Source: Alphaproteobacteria bacterium (lineage in GTDB: Bacteria > Pseudomonadota > Alphaproteobacteria > Puniceispirillales > Puniceispirillaceae). From it: DNA of 29,633 nucleotides. Each line of letters opens with the position of its first letter. The first letter of the stretch is position 1. Below the pieces are notes generated by a model. That model worked only from the letters and a program-made list of their open reading frames with translations, searched no databases and had not been told where the DNA came from. Both the position numbers and the translations under genes were made by a program. The DNA is taken from contig JAKMFG010000045.1 in assembly GCA_022425565.1 (NCBI GenBank), positions 1 to 29,633 of the forward strand, written 5' to 3'. Shown here piece after piece: positions 7,723 to 15,230 of this stretch.

Positions 7723-7750
7723 ACCGCTGGGCGGTTTGTATTGTTGATTT
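7723..7750 (+). terminator. Possible weak intrinsic terminator after DUF3306
   Basis: ACCGC and GCGGT form a five-base-pair stem with a TGG loop at 7723-7735 and are followed by a T-rich run (TTTGTATTGTTGATTTT). The stem is short, so termination would be partial at best. The reverse strand also shows a T run (CTTTTTG) after the same stem. Confidence 0.3.
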
Positions 7751-7765
7751 TCTATGTTAGCTTTT

Positions 7766-7793
7766 TTGATGATCTCAGAAAAATAAGGATAAT
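7766..7793 (+). promoter_or_regulatory. Candidate sigma-70-type promoter for torD-like/fdhAB genes
   Basis: In the most AT-rich part of the island, TTGATG (7766-7771) and GATAAT (7788-7793) are separated by 16 bases, close to the consensus layout. The chaperone start follows about 40 bases later. It is the only good promoter-like pair I see before the structural genes. No ModE-like or other known operator is apparent. Confidence 0.45.
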
Positions 7794-7835
7794 AATGTCC
7801 AGAGATCACAGTTCTTGTGGGGAGGACAAAGCGAC

Positions 7836-8453
7836 ATGGCCGCTACAGCGCCGGATAATACAGCTTCTTTGACAGACGAGGATCGCCTGCGCGCCGACAT
7901 GTACGCGCTGCTCGGCGAACTGCTTCGCAAGGAGCCTTCCGACGAGGTGATCGCCACTGTTGCCGGGTTCCAGGGCGATGGCTCGGAAATCGGTGCGGCA
8001 AGCAGTGTTCTCGCCACCCTGGCTAGCAAGCTGTCCGGTAACGAGATCCGCGACGAATATATGCGCCTGCTCATTGGCGTCGGCCGCGGCGAGATTCTTC
8101 CTTTTGCATCCTATTATCTGACCGGGTTCCTGAACGACAAGCCGCTTGCCAACCTTCGCAACGACATGCGGGATCTTGGCATCGAGCGGGCGGAGGGCGT
8201 CAAGGATCCCGAAGACCACATTGCCAGCCTGTTCGACATCATGAGCGGGATGATCCGCGGTACCTTCGGTGCGCCGAAGAGTCTCGCCGAGCAGGCACAG
8301 TTTTTCAAAAAGCATATCGAGCCGTGGGCTCCGCTTCTGATGCAGGACATCGAAGCGGCGAAATCGGCTGTGTTCTATGCGCCCGTCGGCACGATCGGCC
8401 GGGCGTTCATGAATATCGAAAGCGCTGCTTTCGATATGGGGGAGGCGGGGTAG
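7836..8453 (+). CDS. TorD/DmsD-family Tat proofreading chaperone for formate dehydrogenase
   Basis: A 205-residue all-helical cytoplasmic protein of the TorD family, which binds the twin-arginine signal of a molybdoenzyme and holds the precursor until its cofactor is inserted. Family marks are the N-terminal DRLRADMYALLGELLRKEPS helix, LPFASYYLTGFLNDKPLANLRNDMRDLGIER in the middle, and the PEDHIASLFDIMSGMI motif (TorD proteins carry a conserved E-DH segment here). The ATG at 7836 is preceded by GGGGAGGA at a proper distance; a GTG at 7815 overlaps this site and is less likely. It stands directly before the Tat-signal protein and fdhA, so FdhA is the obvious client. Downstream spacing to the next gene is 66 bases. 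Confidence 0.92.
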   Translation: MAATAPDNTASLTDEDRLRADMYALLGELLRKEPSDEVIATVAGFQGDGSEIGAASSVLATLASKLSGNEIRDEYMRLLIGVGRGEILPFASYYLTGFLNDKPLANLRNDMRDLGIERAEGVKDPEDHIASLFDIMSGMIRGTFGAPKSLAEQAQFFKKHIEPWAPLLMQDIEAAKSAVFYAPVGTIGRAFMNIESAAFDMGEAG

Positions 8454-8519
8454 CGAAAGGCTCCTGTTTCCGAAGGGCAGGCCGCGGCCTTATGCGGCGT
8501 CATTTTGGAGGATGAAGAA

Positions 8520-8717
8520 ATGACAGACAACAAAGAGAAGAAGGGCGTCGAAGATCGGCGTGACTTTCTCAAAAAGGCCGCTTTGTCGGTTGCTGCTGCC
8601 GGTACGGCTGCGGTTGCCAGCAACTCGGCAGGCGCTGACGAGGCGCTGGATACGTCAGGCACTGGCTATCGGGTGACCGATCACGTCAAGGCCTTCTACA
8701 AGTCCGCACGCTTCTAA
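8520..8717 (+). CDS. Small formate dehydrogenase-region Tat-signal protein
   Basis: A 65-residue protein whose first half is a twin-arginine signal (Arg13-Arg14 in EDRRDFLKKAALSVAAAGTAAV) and whose remainder is a short soluble tail ending VTDHVKAFYKSARF. This matches the family called formate dehydrogenase region TAT target (TIGR02811). The start is backed by GGAGG at 8507-8511. It lies between the TorD-like chaperone and fdhA with good ribosome-binding sites on both sides, so it is made with them. It might help the Tat-dependent export or assembly of the FdhAB complex; the mechanism is not known. The conserved tail suggests that the short mature peptide, not just the signal, matters. Confidence 0.9.
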   Translation: MTDNKEKKGVEDRRDFLKKAALSVAAAGTAAVASNSAGADEALDTSGTGYRVTDHVKAFYKSARF

Positions 8718-8742
8718 TCAGCTTTTCCTGGAGGAGACAACT

Positions 8743-11634
8743 ATGCTTAAGAAGAAGAGGTCAGGGGTAGCGAAAAGCCCCCAGTCATCGTCTTTTTTCG
8801 GTAAGGTTGCCGATAAGACCATCGACCGTCGTGCTTTCCTGCGCGGCTCGGGTCTTGCGATCGGGGGTCTGACGACCGCCGTCGCACTAACTGGCACCAA
8901 CGTTCGTCAGGCACAGGCATCTGTGTCCGGCGCAGCAGCCGAAATCAAGAAAACCGTCTGCACCCACTGCTCGGTCGGTTGTACCGTCATGGCAGAAGTC
9001 CAGAACGGTGTATGGACCGGTCAGGAGCCTGGCTGGGACAGTCCGATCAACCTCGGCGCGCATTGTGCCAAGGGTGCCTCGGTTCGTGAAACTGCCAGTG
9101 GCGAGCGCCGTCTGAAGTACCCGCTGAAGCTTGTCAGCGGCAAGTGGACGCGCATGAGCTGGGACGACGCGATCAACGAGATTGGCGATCAGATGATCGA
9201 CATCCGCGAAAAGTCGGGACCGGATTCGGTCTACTGGCTTGGATCGGCGAAGCACAATAACGAACAGGCCTACCTGTTCCGTAAGCTCTACGCTTACTGG
9301 GGTTCCAACAACGGTGACCACCAGGCGCGTATCTGTCACTCGACCACAGTTGCCGGTGTTGCGAACACCTGGGGCTATGGTGCGATGACCAACTCCTACA
9401 ACGACATCCACAACTCACGTGCGATTTTTGTGATCGGTGGCAACCCTGCCGAGGCACACCCTGTTTCGCTGCTTCACCTGTTGAAGGCGAAGGAGCAGAA
9501 CAACGCACCGCTGATCGTCTGTGACCCGCGCTTCACGCGCACGGCAGCGCATGCCGACGAATATGTGCGCTTCCGCCCGGGCGCCGACGTGGCCCTGATC
9601 TGGGGTATCATGTGGCACATCTTCGAAAACGGCTGGGAAGACAAGGAATTCATCCGTCAGCGCGTTTACGGGATGGAGGATGTTCTGGCCGAGGTCGCTA
9701 GATGGACCCCGGAAGAGACCGAGCGTGTAACCGGCGTGCCTGGCTCGCAGCTGAAGCGTGTAGCCCAGCTGATGGCCAACAACCGCCCCGGCACCTTCAT
9801 CTGGTGCATGGGTGGTACGCAGCACACCAACGGTAACAACAATACCCGTGCCTACTGCGCATTGCAGCTGGCTCTCGGAAACATGGGCGTCGCCGGTGGC
9901 GGTGCTAACATCTTCCGCGGCCACGACAATGTTCAGGGCGCCACCGACTTCTGCGTTCTCTCGCACTCGCTGCCTGGCTATTACGGCCTGTCCGCAGGTG
10001 CCTGGAAGCACTGGTCGCGTGTATGGGGCGAAGACTACGATTGGATCAAGGCTCGCTTCGACAGCATCACCGGCAAGGACGGCAAGGCCAAGAGCCTGAT
10101 GAACCTGAAAGGTATTCCGGTCTCGCGCTGGATTGACGGTGTTCTCGAGGACAAGGACAACATGGACCAGCCGGACAATGTCCGTGCCATGGTGTTCTGG
10201 GGCCACGCTCCGAACTCGCAGACCCGTATGAAGGAAATGAAGACGGCGATGGAAAAGCTCGACCTGATGGTCGTGATCGATCCGTACCCGACCGTTTCCG
10301 CGGTTCTGTCCGACCGTACCGACGGTGTATATCTGCTGCCGGCGACGACGCAGTTCGAGACCTACGGGTCGGTAACCGCATCGAACCGCTCGCTGCAGTG
10401 GCGTGAAAAGGTCATCGAGCCGTCCTTCGACTCGCTGCCTGACCACACCATCATCTACAAGTTCGCCAAGAAGCTGGGCTTTGCTGATCGCATGTTCCGC
10501 AACATCTCGGTGACCAATGATGAGCCGCTGATCGAAGACGTGACCCGTGAATTCAACAAGGGCATGTGGACGATCGGTTACACCGGCCAGTCGCCAGAGC
10601 GTATGAAAGCGCATATGGAGAACCAGCACGTCTTCGACAAGACGACGCTGCAGGCTGTCGGTGGCGAGCTTGATGGTGACTATTACGGTCTTCCCTGGCC
10701 TTGCTGGGGCACGGCTGAAATGGGTCATCCGGGCACACCGCTTCTGTACGACACAAACAAGCCGGTCGCCGAAGGCGGTCTGTGTTTCCGTGCCCGTTTC
10801 GGGGTCGAGCATGAGGGTAACAACCTTCTTGCTGAAGGCTCCTATCCGGTCGGATCCGAGATCAAGGACGGTTATCCCGAGTTCACCATGGCCATGCTGA
10901 AGAAGCTTGGCTGGGATGGCGATCTCACCGCGGATGAGCGTGCGACGATCGACGGCATTGCCGGTGACAAGACGAACTGGAAAGTCGACCTTTCGGGCGG
11001 CATCCAGCGTGTTGCCATCAAGCATGGCTGTGCTCCGTTCGGTAACGCCAAGGCACGGGTCAAGGTCTGGACATTCCCAGATCCGGTCCCGCTCCACCGC
11101 GAGCCGCTGTACACGTCGCGTCGCGATCTCGTTGCGGACTACCCGACCTATTCGGACCGCAAGCTGTATCGTCTGCCGACACTGTACAAGTCGATCCAGG
11201 ATGTCGATCACTCCGGCGATTATCCGATCATTCTGACCTCTGGTCGCTTGGTCGAATATGAAGGCGGTGGTGACGAGACCCGTTCGAACCCGTGGCTGGC
11301 AGAACTGCAGCAGGACATGTTCGTCGAGATCAACCCGTTCGATGCGAACGGCAAGTCGATCCGCGACGGTGACATGGTCTGGGTAGGAACGCCGGAAGGT
11401 GCGCGGATCAAGGTCATGGCCATGGTCACAGAGCGTGTCGCCCGGGGCGTTGCCTTCCTCCCGTTCCACTTCGGTGGTCACATGGAGGGCAAGGATCTTC
11501 GTGACAAGTATCCGGAAGGTGCAGATCCGTATGTTCTCGGCGAAGCCGCGAACACGGCTATGACCTACGGCTACGATTCGGTAACCCTGATGCAGGAGAC
11601 GAAGTGTTCTCTCTGCAACATCGAACGTGCGTAA
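8743..11634 (+). CDS. fdhA: Formate dehydrogenase catalytic subunit (FDH3/FDH-N type)
   Basis: A 963-residue molybdopterin oxidoreductase that oxidises formate to CO2 at a bis-MGD molybdenum or tungsten centre. A Tat signal is present (Arg29-Arg30 in DRRAFLRGSGLAIGG), so the enzyme acts in the periplasm. The proximal [4Fe-4S] cluster ligands are Cys73, Cys76, Cys80 and Cys108. The metal ligand is Cys198 followed by His199 (QARICHSTTVAG), where E. coli FdnG has selenocysteine, so no stop-codon recoding is needed. The stretch GAMTNSYNDIHNSRAIFVIGGNPAEAHP aligns well with FdnG. A C-terminal molydopterin-dinucleotide domain is present (LTSGRLVEYEGGGDETRSNPWLAELQQDMFVEINP). The start has GGAGGAG just upstream. 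The gene uses many CGT and GGT codons, unlike its neighbours, suggesting high expression. FdhB follows after 12 bases. Confidence 0.97.
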   Translation: MLKKKRSGVAKSPQSSSFFGKVADKTIDRRAFLRGSGLAIGGLTTAVALTGTNVRQAQASVSGAAAEIKKTVCTHCSVGCTVMAEVQNGVWTGQEPGWDSPINLGAHCAKGASVRETASGERRLKYPLKLVSGKWTRMSWDDAINEIGDQMIDIREKSGPDSVYWLGSAKHNNEQAYLFRKLYAYWGSNNGDHQARICHSTTVAGVANTWGYGAMTNSYNDIHNSRAIFVIGGNPAEAHPVSLLHLLKAKEQNNAPLIVCDPRFTRTAAHADEYVRFRPGADVALIWGIMWHIFENGWEDKEFIRQRVYGMEDVLAEVARWTPEETERVTGVPGSQLKRVAQLMANNRPGTFIWCMGGTQHTNGNNNTRAYCALQLALGNMGVAGGGANIFRGHDNVQGATDFCVLSHSLPGYYGLSAGAWKHWSRVWGEDYDWIKARFDSITGKDGKAKSLMNLKGIPVSRWIDGVLEDKDNMDQPDNVRAMVFWGHAPNSQTRMKEMKTAMEKLDLMVVIDPYPTVSAVLSDRTDGVYLLPATTQFETYGSVTASNRSLQWREKVIEPSFDSLPDHTIIYKFAKKLGFADRMFRNISVTNDEPLIEDVTREFNKGMWTIGYTGQSPERMKAHMENQHVFDKTTLQAVGGELDGDYYGLPWPCWGTAEMGHPGTPLLYDTNKPVAEGGLCFRARFGVEHEGNNLLAEGSYPVGSEIKDGYPEFTMAMLKKLGWDGDLTADERATIDGIAGDKTNWKVDLSGGIQRVAIKHGCAPFGNAKARVKVWTFPDPVPLHREPLYTSRRDLVADYPTYSDRKLYRLPTLYKSIQDVDHSGDYPIILTSGRLVEYEGGGDETRSNPWLAELQQDMFVEINPFDANGKSIRDGDMVWVGTPEGARIKVMAMVTERVARGVAFLPFHFGGHMEGKDLRDKYPEGADPYVLGEAANTAMTYGYDSVTLMQETKCSLCNIERA

Positions 11635-11646
11635 AGGGAGGCTATA

Positions 11647-12237
11647 ATGGCAAGAATGAAGTTCCTCTGTGACGCGGAACGCTGCATTGAGTGTAATGCC
11701 TGTGTCACCGCATGTAAGAACGAGCACGAGGTGCCCTGGGGTGTGAACCGCCGTCGCGTGGTAACCATCCAGGACGGTAAGCCTGGCGAGCGTTCGATCT
11801 CGGTAGCCTGCATGCACTGCTCTGATGCACCGTGTATGGCAGTCTGCCCGGTCGATTGCTTCTACCAGACCGACCAGGGTGTAGTGCTGCACTCCAAGGA
11901 CCTGTGCATCGGTTGCGGTTACTGCTTCTATGCGTGCCCGTTCGGTGCGCCGCAGTACCCGCAGGCCGGGAACTATGGTTCGCGGGGCAAGATGGACAAA
12001 TGTACCTTCTGTGCCGGTGGCCCGGAAGACGACATGGGTCAAGCCGAGTTCCAGAAGTACGGTCGTAACCGTCTGGCCGAGGGCAAGCTTCCGATTTGTG
12101 CGGAAATGTGCTCGACCAAGGCGCTGCTGGCCGGCGATGGTGACCAGGTATCGAACATCTTCCGCGAGCGCGTCGTCGCCCGCGGGTTCGGTTCCGGCGC
12201 CTGGGGCTGGGGCACTGCCTACTCCATCAAGAGCTAA
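11647..12237 (+). CDS. fdh3B: Formate dehydrogenase Fe-S subunit (FDH3 beta)
   Basis: A 196-residue ferredoxin-like subunit that carries electrons from the FdhA cluster to the membrane cytochrome b. Sixteen cysteines fit four [4Fe-4S] clusters: Cys13/16/19/23, Cys55/58/63/67, Cys87/90/93/97, and the late group Cys119/122/151/155. At under 200 residues it is much shorter than E. coli FdnH and has no C-terminal membrane anchor, as expected for the FDH3 type. It has no signal of its own and is presumably exported with FdhA through Tat. A GGGAGG site overlaps the short gap after fdhA. It is followed by a strong intrinsic terminator. Codon choice resembles that of fdhA. Confidence 0.96.
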   Translation: MARMKFLCDAERCIECNACVTACKNEHEVPWGVNRRRVVTIQDGKPGERSISVACMHCSDAPCMAVCPVDCFYQTDQGVVLHSKDLCIGCGYCFYACPFGAPQYPQAGNYGSRGKMDKCTFCAGGPEDDMGQAEFQKYGRNRLAEGKLPICAEMCSTKALLAGDGDQVSNIFRERVVARGFGSGAWGWGTAYSIKS

Positions 12238-12255
12238 CCGCTCTTTCCAAAATGG

Positions 12256-12283
12256 ACTCCCCCGCAATGTGCGGGGGAGTTTT
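12256..12283 (+). terminator. Intrinsic terminator after fdhB
   Basis: A perfect 11-base-pair stem (ACTCCCCCGCA / TGCGGGGGAGT, 12256-12266 and 12270-12280) closes a three-base ATG loop and is followed by TTT. It lies 18 bases after the fdhB stop and before the small lipoprotein and fdhC, so it should lower expression of the downstream genes relative to fdhAB or protect the fdhAB message from 3' decay. Confidence 0.85.
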
Positions 12284-12351
12284 CAGAACCATTCCGACAA
12301 CAGGTTACTTGACGCACCGACAACACAGGTGCGCCCGTGGAGGTTGACGCT

Positions 12352-12546
12352 GTGACCGGTAAGAAATTTCTAGGAGTTGTAACCCTGATCTGCCTTTCGG
12401 CAGCACTTTCCGCCTGTGATCAGGAGGAGCAGGGCCGCATCCTTTCATATGACAAGGGCACCTACCTTGGCCCGGCTGACCAGAAACTTGGTGCCGAGCA
12501 GGTGCGTGAACTCGAAACCAGAACAAACATGCAGGCCTGGTACTAG
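12352..12546 (+). CDS. Small lipoprotein between fdhB and fdhC
   Basis: A 64-residue protein with a lipoprotein signal: a basic start (MTGKK), a hydrophobic core (FLGVVTLICLSAAL) and a lipobox LSAC with Cys22 as the acylated residue. The mature part is only about 43 residues and contains RILSYDKGTYLGPADQKLGAEQVRELETR. The GTG at 12352 is chosen because GGAGG lies at 12339-12343 with ideal spacing; a GTG at 12337 would put that site inside the gene. I do not recognise a named family. The position inside the fdh structural operon suggests a small periplasmic, membrane-tethered part of the formate dehydrogenase complex, or a factor for its assembly. The GTG start and the terminator upstream both suggest modest expression. 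Confidence 0.75.
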   Translation: MTGKKFLGVVTLICLSAALSACDQEEQGRILSYDKGTYLGPADQKLGAEQVRELETRTNMQAWY

Positions 12547-12595
12547 GACCTGCCGCGCCGGTGGACAAACCACCGCGACCAACAGGGGTGAAACA

Positions 12596-13651
12596 ATGAT
12601 CCAAGCAAAGGCACTGAGAATTTTTGCGCTTCTCGCGCTTCTTGTCTGTGGTGTGGCAGGCCTGCCCGCGGACGTTACCGCGCAGCAGAGTGGCGCCGTA
12701 CCCGGTGATTCACTTGGCCTGAACTCGGACTCCGACCTGTGGCGCTACGTGCGCACGGGCAATGCCGGCAGCACTCAGATGAAAGACGAACTTGCAGCCG
12801 TCATGATCCAGTCGGAAGGCGACAACTGGCGGGCCTTGCGAAATGGGCCGATCTCGGCGATCGGCGCTTTTGGGCTTTTCATCGTTATTTTCGTGCTGGG
12901 GCTGTTTTACATGGTTCGCGGCCGCATCAAGATTGATGCCGGCCCGTCGGGTAAGACAATCCTGCGCTTTGGCACCATAGACAGGTTCGCTCACTGGCTT
13001 ATGGCCGGATCCTTCGTCATTCTGGCGATCACCGGGCTGAACATGCTTTATGGGCGCAACGTCCTGCTTCCAGTGATCGGCAAGGACGCCTTTGCGGCGT
13101 TCACCGCGTTCGGCAAATACGCCCACAACTTCCTGGCTTTCGCCTTTATGGTGGGTCTGGCGCTGTCCTTCTTCCTTTGGGTGCGCCACAACATCCCGAA
13201 CAAGGTCGATCTCCAGTGGCTCAAGATGGGTGGCGGCATCGTCAAGAAGGGCGTGCATCCGCCGGCGAAGAAGTTCAACGCCGGTCAGAAGATCATCTTC
13301 TGGGCAGTGATGATCGGCGGACTGTCGGTCAGCATGTCGGGTATCGCGCTGATGTTCCCGTTCCAGACAACGATGTTTGCTGACACCTTTGCGATGCTGA
13401 ACACGGTTGGCTTCAATCTGCCGACGAGTCTGACGCCGCTTCAGGAGCAGCAGTACAACCAGATCTGGCACGGTTTTGTCTCGCTGGTGCTGATCATCAT
13501 GATCATGGCGCATATCTATATCGGTTCCGTCGGTATGGAAGGTGCACTTGACGCGATGAACAGCGGCCATGTGGACCGTAACTGGGCCAAGGAACACCAC
13601 AGCCTCTGGGTCGAGGAAGAAGACCAGAAGGCTGCCAAGCCTGCCGAGTAA
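12596..13651 (+). CDS. fdhC: Formate dehydrogenase cytochrome b subunit (gamma)
   Basis: A 351-residue membrane cytochrome b of the FdnI/FdoI type that anchors FdhAB and passes electrons to quinone. Residues 1-29 look like a cleavable signal peptide (ending DVTAQ). A periplasmic stretch of about 55 residues follows, with membrane segments at about 87-107, 135-155, 178-197, 232-252 and 290-312. His133 (DRFAHWLMAG), His177, His292 (IWHGFVSL) and His306 (MAHIYIGSVGMEGALDAM) are the candidate haem ligands. The last motif is typical of the family. It is longer than E. coli FdnI because of the N-terminal extension, as in epsilonproteobacterial FdhC. The start ATG follows GGGGTGAAACA. The tail is acidic and Lys/Ala-rich. 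Confidence 0.94.
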   Translation: MIQAKALRIFALLALLVCGVAGLPADVTAQQSGAVPGDSLGLNSDSDLWRYVRTGNAGSTQMKDELAAVMIQSEGDNWRALRNGPISAIGAFGLFIVIFVLGLFYMVRGRIKIDAGPSGKTILRFGTIDRFAHWLMAGSFVILAITGLNMLYGRNVLLPVIGKDAFAAFTAFGKYAHNFLAFAFMVGLALSFFLWVRHNIPNKVDLQWLKMGGGIVKKGVHPPAKKFNAGQKIIFWAVMIGGLSVSMSGIALMFPFQTTMFADTFAMLNTVGFNLPTSLTPLQEQQYNQIWHGFVSLVLIIMIMAHIYIGSVGMEGALDAMNSGHVDRNWAKEHHSLWVEEEDQKAAKPAE

Positions 13652-13671
13652 TCGGCCCCGGCGGCAACGAG

Positions 13672-15069
13672 GTGTTTGATCAGGCTGACACGCCAATAGA
13701 AAGGTCGCCCGGTGCAATCCGGGCGGCATTTCGCATGTCCGCTATACTGCTCTGCCTTGCAGTTGTGGCCGCACCCGTTCATGCGTTTGACCGTTACACG
13801 GCCCATGGTGGCCCGGTGCGCGACCTTACGATTTCGCCAGACGGAAGCATGCTCGTCTCGGCAAGCTTTGACTATTCGGCGGTTGTATGGACTGCCCCCC
13901 AGATAACCGAAAAATCCACCCTCTATGCGCATGAGGCTGCGGTGAATACCGCCCGCTTCTCGCCAGACGGCAAGCTGCTGGCGACCGCAGGCGATGATGG
14001 CAAGATCTATATCTGGAAAAAAAATGTGCTGGCTGATGATGACCCAGAGCCGATCATTCTGTCGGGTCACAAGGGCAAGGTGGTAAACCTCGCCTTTTCA
14101 GATGATGGCAGTCTTCTGGCCTCGGCAAGCTGGGACGGCTCGATCGGACTATGGCCGCTTGATAACGGTCCCGAAGCAGCGGCTGAGGACAGCCAGTTCA
14201 TCCTGGGGCATGACGGTCCGGTAAACATGGTCCAGTTTGCGCCGAATGGCACGCATCTCTACAGCGCCGGCTATGACGGCCAAATCCGCTACTGGAAACT
14301 CTCCAACGCCGAATATTTGCGTAGTGTCGTGCGCAATGGCTGGAGCGTTTCCGTTATGGCTGTCGATGAGCAGAGCGACATGATCGCCTTTGGTTCATCG
14401 GACGGCACGATGAACATTGAACGCCTGTCCGATGGCAAGGGCATTCTTCGCATCGGTGACGAACGCGTGCCGGTTCTGGCGATCTATCACAGCCCCTGGC
14501 ACAACATGATTGCCTTTGGCAACGCCAAGGGGCGGGTGGTGGTGATCAACACCGATGACTGGTCCATCGTCCGTGATTTCAATGCTGCAAACGGCCCGAT
14601 CTGGTCGCTTGTTATCATGCCGGATGGGCAGTCAATCGTTGTCGCCGGTCTCGATGATTTCATCACCAGATGGGAGCTGTTCGAATTCCCGCCGGAATTT
14701 CTCGAGCGACCGGGCCCGGCCAGGCGATTCCATCCATCGGCCGAAATCGCAAATGGAGAAAAGCAGTTCGCGCGCAAATGCAGCGTCTGCCACACCCTGT
14801 CACCCGACGGCAAGCGCCGCGCCGGCCCGACCCTGTTCGGTGTTTTCGGCCGGATGGCGGGAACCCTCGAGGGCTATACCTATTCCAAGGCTTTGCTCGA
14901 CTCGGATATCATCTGGGGCGAGGAAACCATCAACCGCCTGTTTTCCGAGGGGCCGGATATCGTGACCCCCGGAACCAAAATGCCGATCCAGCGCATGAAG
15001 AATGAGCAGGACCGGATCGATCTGGTCACTTTCTTGAAAATGGCCACAAAAGAGACCACAGTCGAATAG
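13672..15069 (+). CDS. Periplasmic WD40 propeller fused to cytochrome c
   Basis: A 465-residue exported protein. After a signal peptide with a long N-region (hydrophobic SAILLCLAVVAAPVHA, cleavage near residue 38), seven WD40-like repeats can be counted: they begin with HGGPVRDL, HEAAVNTA, HKGKVVNL, HDGPVNMV, NGWSVSVM, RVPVLAIY and NGPIWSLV, enough for a closed propeller. Residues about 355-460 are a class I cytochrome c, with CSVCH at Cys370, Cys373 and His374, the GPTLFGVFGR motif, and Met437 (GTKMPI) as the sixth ligand. It probably takes electrons from the formate dehydrogenase side or docks a partner through the propeller. The GTG at 13672 is only 20 bases after fdhC. An ATG at 13735 is possible but would leave a signal without basic residues. 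Confidence 0.9.
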   Translation: MFDQADTPIERSPGAIRAAFRMSAILLCLAVVAAPVHAFDRYTAHGGPVRDLTISPDGSMLVSASFDYSAVVWTAPQITEKSTLYAHEAAVNTARFSPDGKLLATAGDDGKIYIWKKNVLADDDPEPIILSGHKGKVVNLAFSDDGSLLASASWDGSIGLWPLDNGPEAAAEDSQFILGHDGPVNMVQFAPNGTHLYSAGYDGQIRYWKLSNAEYLRSVVRNGWSVSVMAVDEQSDMIAFGSSDGTMNIERLSDGKGILRIGDERVPVLAIYHSPWHNMIAFGNAKGRVVVINTDDWSIVRDFNAANGPIWSLVIMPDGQSIVVAGLDDFITRWELFEFPPEFLERPGPARRFHPSAEIANGEKQFARKCSVCHTLSPDGKRRAGPTLFGVFGRMAGTLEGYTYSKALLDSDIIWGEETINRLFSEGPDIVTPGTKMPIQRMKNEQDRIDLVTFLKMATKETTVE

Positions 15070-15106
15070 CGGCTGGCAGATGCCGCCACCGCTGGAGGAG
15101 GAAGAC

Positions 15107-15229
15107 ATGAAGATGTTTCTGATTAGCTCGGCAGCTGCTGTCGTGATCGCCATTGCTGCGTTCTATGTGCTGCAGTCGACCGGCATGGACACCGCATCCG
15201 TAATGTCCGGCCTGGCCGTGCGCCTGTAG
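15107..15229 (+). CDS. Forty-residue single-pass membrane peptide
   Basis: A 40-codon open frame (plus stop) with an excellent ribosome-binding site (GGAGGAGG at 15094-15101, six bases before the ATG). The product has one hydrophobic segment from about residue 4 to 23 (FLISSAAAVVIAIAAFYVLQ) and a short tail, STGMDTASVMSGLAVRL. It lies 37 bases after the WD40-cytochrome c stop, and its own stop is one base before the protease start, so all three are probably co-translated. I do not recognise a family. A small membrane subunit or assembly factor for the formate dehydrogenase complex is the simplest guess; an uncleaved or cleaved signal-like peptide is the alternative. Confidence 0.65.
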   Translation: MKMFLISSAAAVVIAIAAFYVLQSTGMDTASVMSGLAVRL

Positions 15230-15230
15230 G

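Noticed and set aside
9319..9351. Possible selenocysteine codon in fdhA
   Set aside because: The metal-ligand codon is TGT (Cys198), not TGA, so neither recoding nor a SECIS element is needed.
9415..12267. Very long open frame (about 950 codons) on the - strand opposite fdhA and fdhB
   Set aside because: It mirrors the strong codon bias of fdhA/fdhB, has no ribosome-binding site, and its translation is rich in Arg, His and Val with no domain that I recognise. The + strand proteins are unmistakable.
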